Notes under the pieces: generated by a model | The model's input: the letters and a program-made list of their open reading frames with translations, nothing else | The model's database searches: none | What the model was told of the DNA's origin: nothing | In this document: positions 58,775-64,000 of the stretch, one piece after another | Numbering within the stretch: the stretch's first letter is position 1 | How the letters are laid out: each line of letters opens with the position of its first letter | Made by a program: the position numbers and the translations under genes | Assembly (NCBI GenBank): GCA_018823745.1 | Contig: JAHJHR010000016.1 | Location: forward strand, 1-64,000 | DNA: 64,000 nucleotides | DNA from: Alphaproteobacteria bacterium | Lineage (GTDB): Bacteria; Pseudomonadota; Alphaproteobacteria; Oceanibaculales; Oceanibaculaceae | Direction: 5' to 3'

Positions 58775-60270
58775 TTCATCGTCGGCATGATGAATTCAGC
58801 ACCGGAGCGGATGCCGGTCGGCCAGCGCTGGGTGATCGCCTTCATGCGGGTGTAGAAGCGCACGCCTTCCGGCCCATGCATGTGATGATCGCCGAACAGC
58901 GAGCGCTTCCAGCCACCGAAGGAATGGAAGGCCATCGGCACCGGGATCGGCACGTTAATGCCGACCATGCCGACCTTGATGCGGTTGGCGAATTCACGCG
59001 CCGCGTCGCCATCGCGGGTGAAGATCGCGGTGCCGTTGCCGAATTCATGCTCGTTGACCATCTTCACGGCGCTCTCGTAATCCGGCGCGCGGACGACGGA
59101 GAGCACCGGGCCGAAGATCTCTTCCTTGTAGATCGTCATGTCGGTGGTGACGTTGTCGAACAGGCAGCCGCCCATGAAGAAGCCGTTCTCATAGCCCTGC
59201 AGCTTCAGATCGCGGCCGTCGACGACCAGCTTCGCACCTTCCTTCACGCCCTGATCGACATAGCCGCGCACCTTGTCGAGGTGCTGGCGGGTGACCAGCG
59301 GCCCCATCTCGACCTCGCTGTCGGTGCCCGGACCGACCTTCAGCGAGCGCACCTTCGGGGTCAGCCGCTCGATCAGCGCATCGCCCACCTTGTCGCCGAT
59401 GGCGACGGCGACCGAAACCGCCATGCAACGCTCGCCGGCGGAGCCATAGCCGGCCCCCATCAGCGCGTCGGTGGCCTGGTCCAGATCGGCGTCCGGCATG
59501 ACGATCATGTGGTTCTTGGCACCACCCAGCGCCTGCACCCGCTTATTATGCGCGGTGCCGGTGTGGTAGACATATTCGGCAATCGGGGTGGAGCCGACGA
59601 AGCTGACCGCCTCGATGCCCGGATGGGTCAGGATCGCATCCACCGCCTGCTTGTCGCCATGCACGACGCTGAACACGCCGTCCGGCAGACCCGCCTCTTT
59701 CAGCAGTTCAGCCAGGATCAGGCCGGCAGAGGGATCACGCTCCGACGGCTTCAGGATGAAGCAATTGCCGCAGGCCAGCGCCACCGGGAACATCCACATC
59801 GGCACCATGGCCGGGAAGTTGAACGGGGTGATGCCGGCGACCACGCCCAGCGACTGGCGGATCGTCCAGGCATCGATGCCGCCGCCGACCTGCTCGGTAT
59901 ATTCGCCCTTCAGCAGATGCGGGATGCCGCAGGCGAATTCCACGACTTCCAGACCGCGCGTCAACTCGCCCTCGGCATCCGGCAGGGTCTTGCCATGCTC
60001 GGATGTGATCGCGGCGGCCAGACGGCCCATGTTCTTTTCGATCAGTTCCTTGAATTTGAACATGACGCGCGCCCGGCGCAGCGGGGCAGCGGCAGCCCAT
60101 GCCGGAAAGGCGGCTTGGGCCGTGGCCACAACCTTGTCGATCTCGGCCGGGCTGGCCAGCGGCACGCGGGCCTGGACTTCGCCGGTGGCGGGGTTGAACA
60201 CGTCGCTGAAACGGCCGCTGCTGCCGTCAACCAGCGCCCCGTTCACATAATGCTGCAGCGTTTTTGTCAT
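58771..60270 (-). CDS. mmsA: Methylmalonate-semialdehyde dehydrogenase (CoA-acylating)
   Basis: [89 protein letters not shown]. Confidence 0.95.
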   Translation of the reverse strand: MTKTLQHYVNGALVDGSSGRFSDVFNPATGEVQARVPLASPAEIDKVVATAQAAFPAWAAAAPLRRARVMFKFKELIEKNMGRLAAAITSEHGKTLPDAEGELTRGLEVVEFACGIPHLLKGEYTEQVGGGIDAWTIRQSLGVVAGITPFNFPAMVPMWMFPVALACGNCFILKPSERDPSAGLILAELLKEAGLPDGVFSVVHGDKQAVDAILTHPGIEAVSFVGSTPIAEYVYHTGTAHNKRVQALGGAKNHMIVMPDADLDQATDALMGAGYGSAGERCMAVSVAVAIGDKVGDALIERLTPKVRSLKVGPGTDSEVEMGPLVTRQHLDKVRGYVDQGVKEGAKLVVDGRDLKLQGYENGFFMGGCLFDNVTTDMTIYKEEIFGPVLSVVRAPDYESAVKMVNEHEFGNGTAIFTRDGDAAREFANRIKVGMVGINVPIPVPMAFHSFGGWKRSLFGDHHMHGPEGVRFYTRMKAITQRWPTGIRSGAEFIMPTMK

Positions 60271-60400
60271 TGGGTTTCCTCCGAAATGCGTGACGCCGGT
60301 ACCGGCCCTGCGGTCCCCTGCTTATCTGTCAGGGCTTGGTTATAGCGCCGCTTGCCGTTGGATAACAACGGGGCGGTGGTTCTCTGCTGCCATGTCGTTA

Positions 60401-60435
60401 CCGGCCTTGTGCCGGGAATCAAGGCCGGGGGTGAC
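60401..60435. repeat. REP-like intergenic element, diverged third copy
   Basis: CCGGCCTT (60401-60408) / AAGGCCGG (60421-60428); reverse complement GTCACCCCCGGCCTTGATTCC resembles GTCACCCTCGGGCTTGACCCG at 50245-50265. Confidence 0.45.
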
Positions 60436-60487
60436 GGGGATGTTGAAACCGCCTTATCCTGCGCAAAAGAACGAACCGGGAGAGAAG

Positions 60488-61651
60488 ATGATGATCGCGC
60501 AGATTTTGACGCCGCGCCTGATGCTGGTCGGCGGTGGGGCAGTGTCCGAGGCGCCTTCAGTGCTGCAGAAGCTGGGCGTGCATCGCCCGCTGATCGTCAG
60601 CGACCCCTATATGCGCGATTCCGGCATGCTGGCCCATCTGACCGACCCGCTGGATGCTGCCGGCATCCGCTGGGATCTGTTCGCCGACACCGTGCCCGAC
60701 CCGACAACGGATGTGGTCGAGCAGGGGCTCGCCCGGCTGCGGCTCGGCACCTATGACTGCATGATCGCGTTTGGCGGTGGCAGCCCGATGGACACCGCCA
60801 AGGCAATGAATGTGCTGGCAGCCCTGGGCGGCAAGATGCGCGACCACAAGGTGCCGCAGGCCGCCGACAAGGCCGCCGTGCCGCTGATCTGCGTGCCGAC
60901 CACGGCGGGCACCGGATCGGAGGTCACGAAATTCTGCGTCATCTCCGATACCGAGACCGACGAGAAGATGCTGGTCATGGGGCTGGGCTGCCTGCCGACG
61001 GCGGCGCTGGTCGATTACAGACTGACCATGAAGAAGCCATTCCGCCTGACCGCCGATACCGGCATCGACAGCATTACCCATGCGATGGAGGCCTATGTCT
61101 CCAAGAAGCGTAACCCGATGTCGGATTCCTATGCGCTGACAGCGATGAAGCGGCTGTACGAGAATATCCGCACCGCCTGTTTCGAGCCCGGCAATGAGGC
61201 GGCGCGCGAGCAGATGATGCTGGGGGCGACCCAGGCCGGCATGGCCTTCTCCAACGCCTCGGTAGCGCTGGTGCATGGCATGAGCCGGCCGATCGGTGCC
61301 TTCTTCCATGTGCCACATGGCCTGTCCAACGCCATGCTGCTGCCGGCGATCACGCAATTCTCCGCCGAGGCGGCGCTGGACCGCTATGCCGATTGCGCCC
61401 GCGCCATGGGCATCGCCAGTGCCGAGGAGGGCAACCAGTCCGCTGTGAACCGGCTGGTCGAGGCGCTGCGCGTGCTGAACACCGACCTGAAAGTGCCGAC
61501 ACCCAAGGATTACGGCATCGACGCGGCACGCTATACCGAGCTTCTGCCAACCATGGCGCGCCAGGCGCTCGCCTCCGGCTCGCCCGGCAACAACCCGCGC
61601 GTTCCTACCGAGGCGGAAATCGTGGCGCTGTACGAGCAGGTCTACGCTTAA
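60488..61651 (+). CDS. Iron-containing alcohol dehydrogenase
   Basis: AFGGGSPMDTAKAMNVLAALGG, VPTTAGTGSEVTKFCVISD, DTGIDSITHAMEAYVS, HGLSNAMLLP; ATG at 60488. Confidence 0.94.
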   Translation: MMIAQILTPRLMLVGGGAVSEAPSVLQKLGVHRPLIVSDPYMRDSGMLAHLTDPLDAAGIRWDLFADTVPDPTTDVVEQGLARLRLGTYDCMIAFGGGSPMDTAKAMNVLAALGGKMRDHKVPQAADKAAVPLICVPTTAGTGSEVTKFCVISDTETDEKMLVMGLGCLPTAALVDYRLTMKKPFRLTADTGIDSITHAMEAYVSKKRNPMSDSYALTAMKRLYENIRTACFEPGNEAAREQMMLGATQAGMAFSNASVALVHGMSRPIGAFFHVPHGLSNAMLLPAITQFSAEAALDRYADCARAMGIASAEEGNQSAVNRLVEALRVLNTDLKVPTPKDYGIDAARYTELLPTMARQALASGSPGNNPRVPTEAEIVALYEQVYA

Positions 61652-61770
61652 AGGGCGCTTTTTGCGCAGATAGAAAGTGCGCGTGACGCTCGGCGCGCTT
61701 GGCGGTATACCGAAGCTCACCCCCCGGCGCCCTTTCGGCGCGCCCCTGCCCTATCCGGAGACTCCCCACG

Positions 61771-62817
61771 ATGGAAAAGCGTCGCCTTGGCCGTACCGAT
61801 ATCGATGTCAGCGTCATCTGCCTCGGCACCATGACCTTCGGGGAGCAGAACACCGAGGCGGAGGGGCATGCGCAGCTCGATTACGCGCTCGACCATGGCG
61901 TCACCTTCATCGATACCGCCGAGATGTATCCGGTGCCGCCCAGCGCGAAGACCTATGGCCGCACTGAGGAAATCGTCGGCAACTGGATTTCAGCGCGCCG
62001 GAACCGTGACAAATTCGTGCTGGCGACCAAGGTGATCGGCGCCAGCCGCAGCGGCTTCGAGCATATCCGCGAGGGCAAGGCGAAGCTGGACCGCAAGAAT
62101 ATCGAGGCCGCCATCGATGCCTCGCTGCGCCGGCTGAACACCGATTACGTCGATCTCTACCAGCTGCACTGGGCGGACCGGCAGACCAACAGCGCCGGCC
62201 AGTTCGGCTATGTGCACAAGGAATCGCCGGACGCCACCCCCATCGAGGAAACGCTGGAGGCACTGGCCGGGTTGGTAAAGGCGGGCAAGATCCGGGCGGT
62301 CGGCGTATCGAACGAGACGCCCTGGGGCCTGCACGCCTTCCTGCGCGCGGCGGAGGAAAAGGGCCTGCCGCGCATCGCCAGCATCCAGAACGCCTATAGC
62401 CTGCTTTTCCGGCCGTTTGAGGTCGGGCTGGCGGAAATGGCGATCCGCGAGGATGTCGGGCTGCTCGCCTTCTCGCCGCTCGCCATGGGCGCGCTCAGCG
62501 GCAAATATCTCGGCGGGACGGTGCCGCAGGGCACGCGCATGGCGCTCTACCCGACGCGCTATGGCCGCTATATCGCGGAAAAGCCGATGGCGGTGACCGG
62601 GAAGCTGGTGGCGCTGGCGAAGGAACACGGGCTCAGCCCGACCCAGATGGCGCTGGCCTATGTGAACAGCCGGCCCTTCGTGACCGCCAACATCATCGGG
62701 GCCAGCACGGTCGAACAGGTGGCCGAGAATATCGGCAGCGCCGACATCACCTTATCGACCGAAATTCTGGAGGGTATCGCCGCCATCCTGCAGCAGGAGC
62801 CGATGCCGGTCCTGTAG
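61771..62817 (+). CDS. Aldo/keto reductase
   Basis: MEKRRLGRTDIDVSVICLGTMTFGEQNTEAEGHAQLDYALDHGVTFIDTAEMYPV, DYVDLYQLHWADR. Confidence 0.95.
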   Translation: MEKRRLGRTDIDVSVICLGTMTFGEQNTEAEGHAQLDYALDHGVTFIDTAEMYPVPPSAKTYGRTEEIVGNWISARRNRDKFVLATKVIGASRSGFEHIREGKAKLDRKNIEAAIDASLRRLNTDYVDLYQLHWADRQTNSAGQFGYVHKESPDATPIEETLEALAGLVKAGKIRAVGVSNETPWGLHAFLRAAEEKGLPRIASIQNAYSLLFRPFEVGLAEMAIREDVGLLAFSPLAMGALSGKYLGGTVPQGTRMALYPTRYGRYIAEKPMAVTGKLVALAKEHGLSPTQMALAYVNSRPFVTANIIGASTVEQVAENIGSADITLSTEILEGIAAILQQEPMPVL

Positions 62818-62826
62818 GCAGCGGGT

Positions 62827-63788
<962 letters not shown>

Positions 63789-63792
<4 letters not shown>

Positions 63793-64000
63793 GCTGCTGT
63801 CCGGATATCCACGGTCTGGCCGGTGAGCTGGTCTGCCCCGGCCCCGGTAATGCGGGCACGCAGGATCGTACCCGGTGCGACATCGGTATCGAGCAGGACG
63901 GGCGCGAAATGCTCGGTCCGCCCCATGCCCGGCTTCTCCATCAGCACCTCAGCCTCCGTGCCGATGCGCGAGGCCAGGAACGTCGCCTGCCGCGCTTCAC
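63789..64000 (-). CDS. mtaB: tRNA (N6-threonylcarbamoyladenosine(37)-C2)-methylthiotransferase MtaB, C-terminal fragment (truncated by window end)
   Basis: Own minus-strand translation: EARQATFLASRIGTEAEVLMEKPGMGRTEHFAPVLLDTDVAPGTVLRARITGAGADQLTGQTVDIRTAA*, TRAM-domain end typical of MtaB; ATGA overlap with ftsY. Confidence 0.85.

Overview
A 64 kb, GC-rich, gene-dense chromosomal window that reads as alphaproteobacterial (Rhodospirillales-like by gene content; this is an inference). About 59 CDSs are supported. No rRNA, tRNA, CRISPR array, prophage or transposase was recognised. In order: a GntR / YdiJ-like FAD-FeS oxidase / glyoxylate aminotransferase / TRAP transporter / CoA-transferase locus; a DJ-1/PfpI gene; a hydratase plus peptide-type ABC transporter operon with a divergent IclR regulator; argE, a lipoprotein, hslO-argF-argD, an ABC-2 permease, recX and a Lon-like protease; SMP-30, a Cys-less PfpI-like protein and ridA; a dTDP-rhamnose operon (rfbC-B-D-[parDE]-A) with a parDE toxin-antitoxin module inserted before rfbA and a second parDE module abutting rfbA convergently; an M23 peptidase and aspS; a MarR-linked operon of a molybdenum hydroxylase, a 6-hydroxynicotinate reductase-like protein, UPF0280 (ApbE-like), DUF1185 and a Liv-type ABC transporter; a UDG-family protein and a sirtuin; an ethylmalonyl-CoA pathway cluster (mcd/ccr/ecm); DUF1045, EamA, mmsA, an Fe-ADH and an aldo/keto reductase; ftsY and the 3' end of mtaB. 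Strongest leads: (1) the MarR/Mo-hydroxylase/HnR-like/UPF0280/DUF1185/Liv operon, with an apparently structured leader and an operator-like inverted repeat, as a candidate uncharacterised N-heterocycle pathway with a dedicated flavinylation partner; (2) rfbA sandwiched between two parDE modules, with its start codon overlapping the toxin stop codon.
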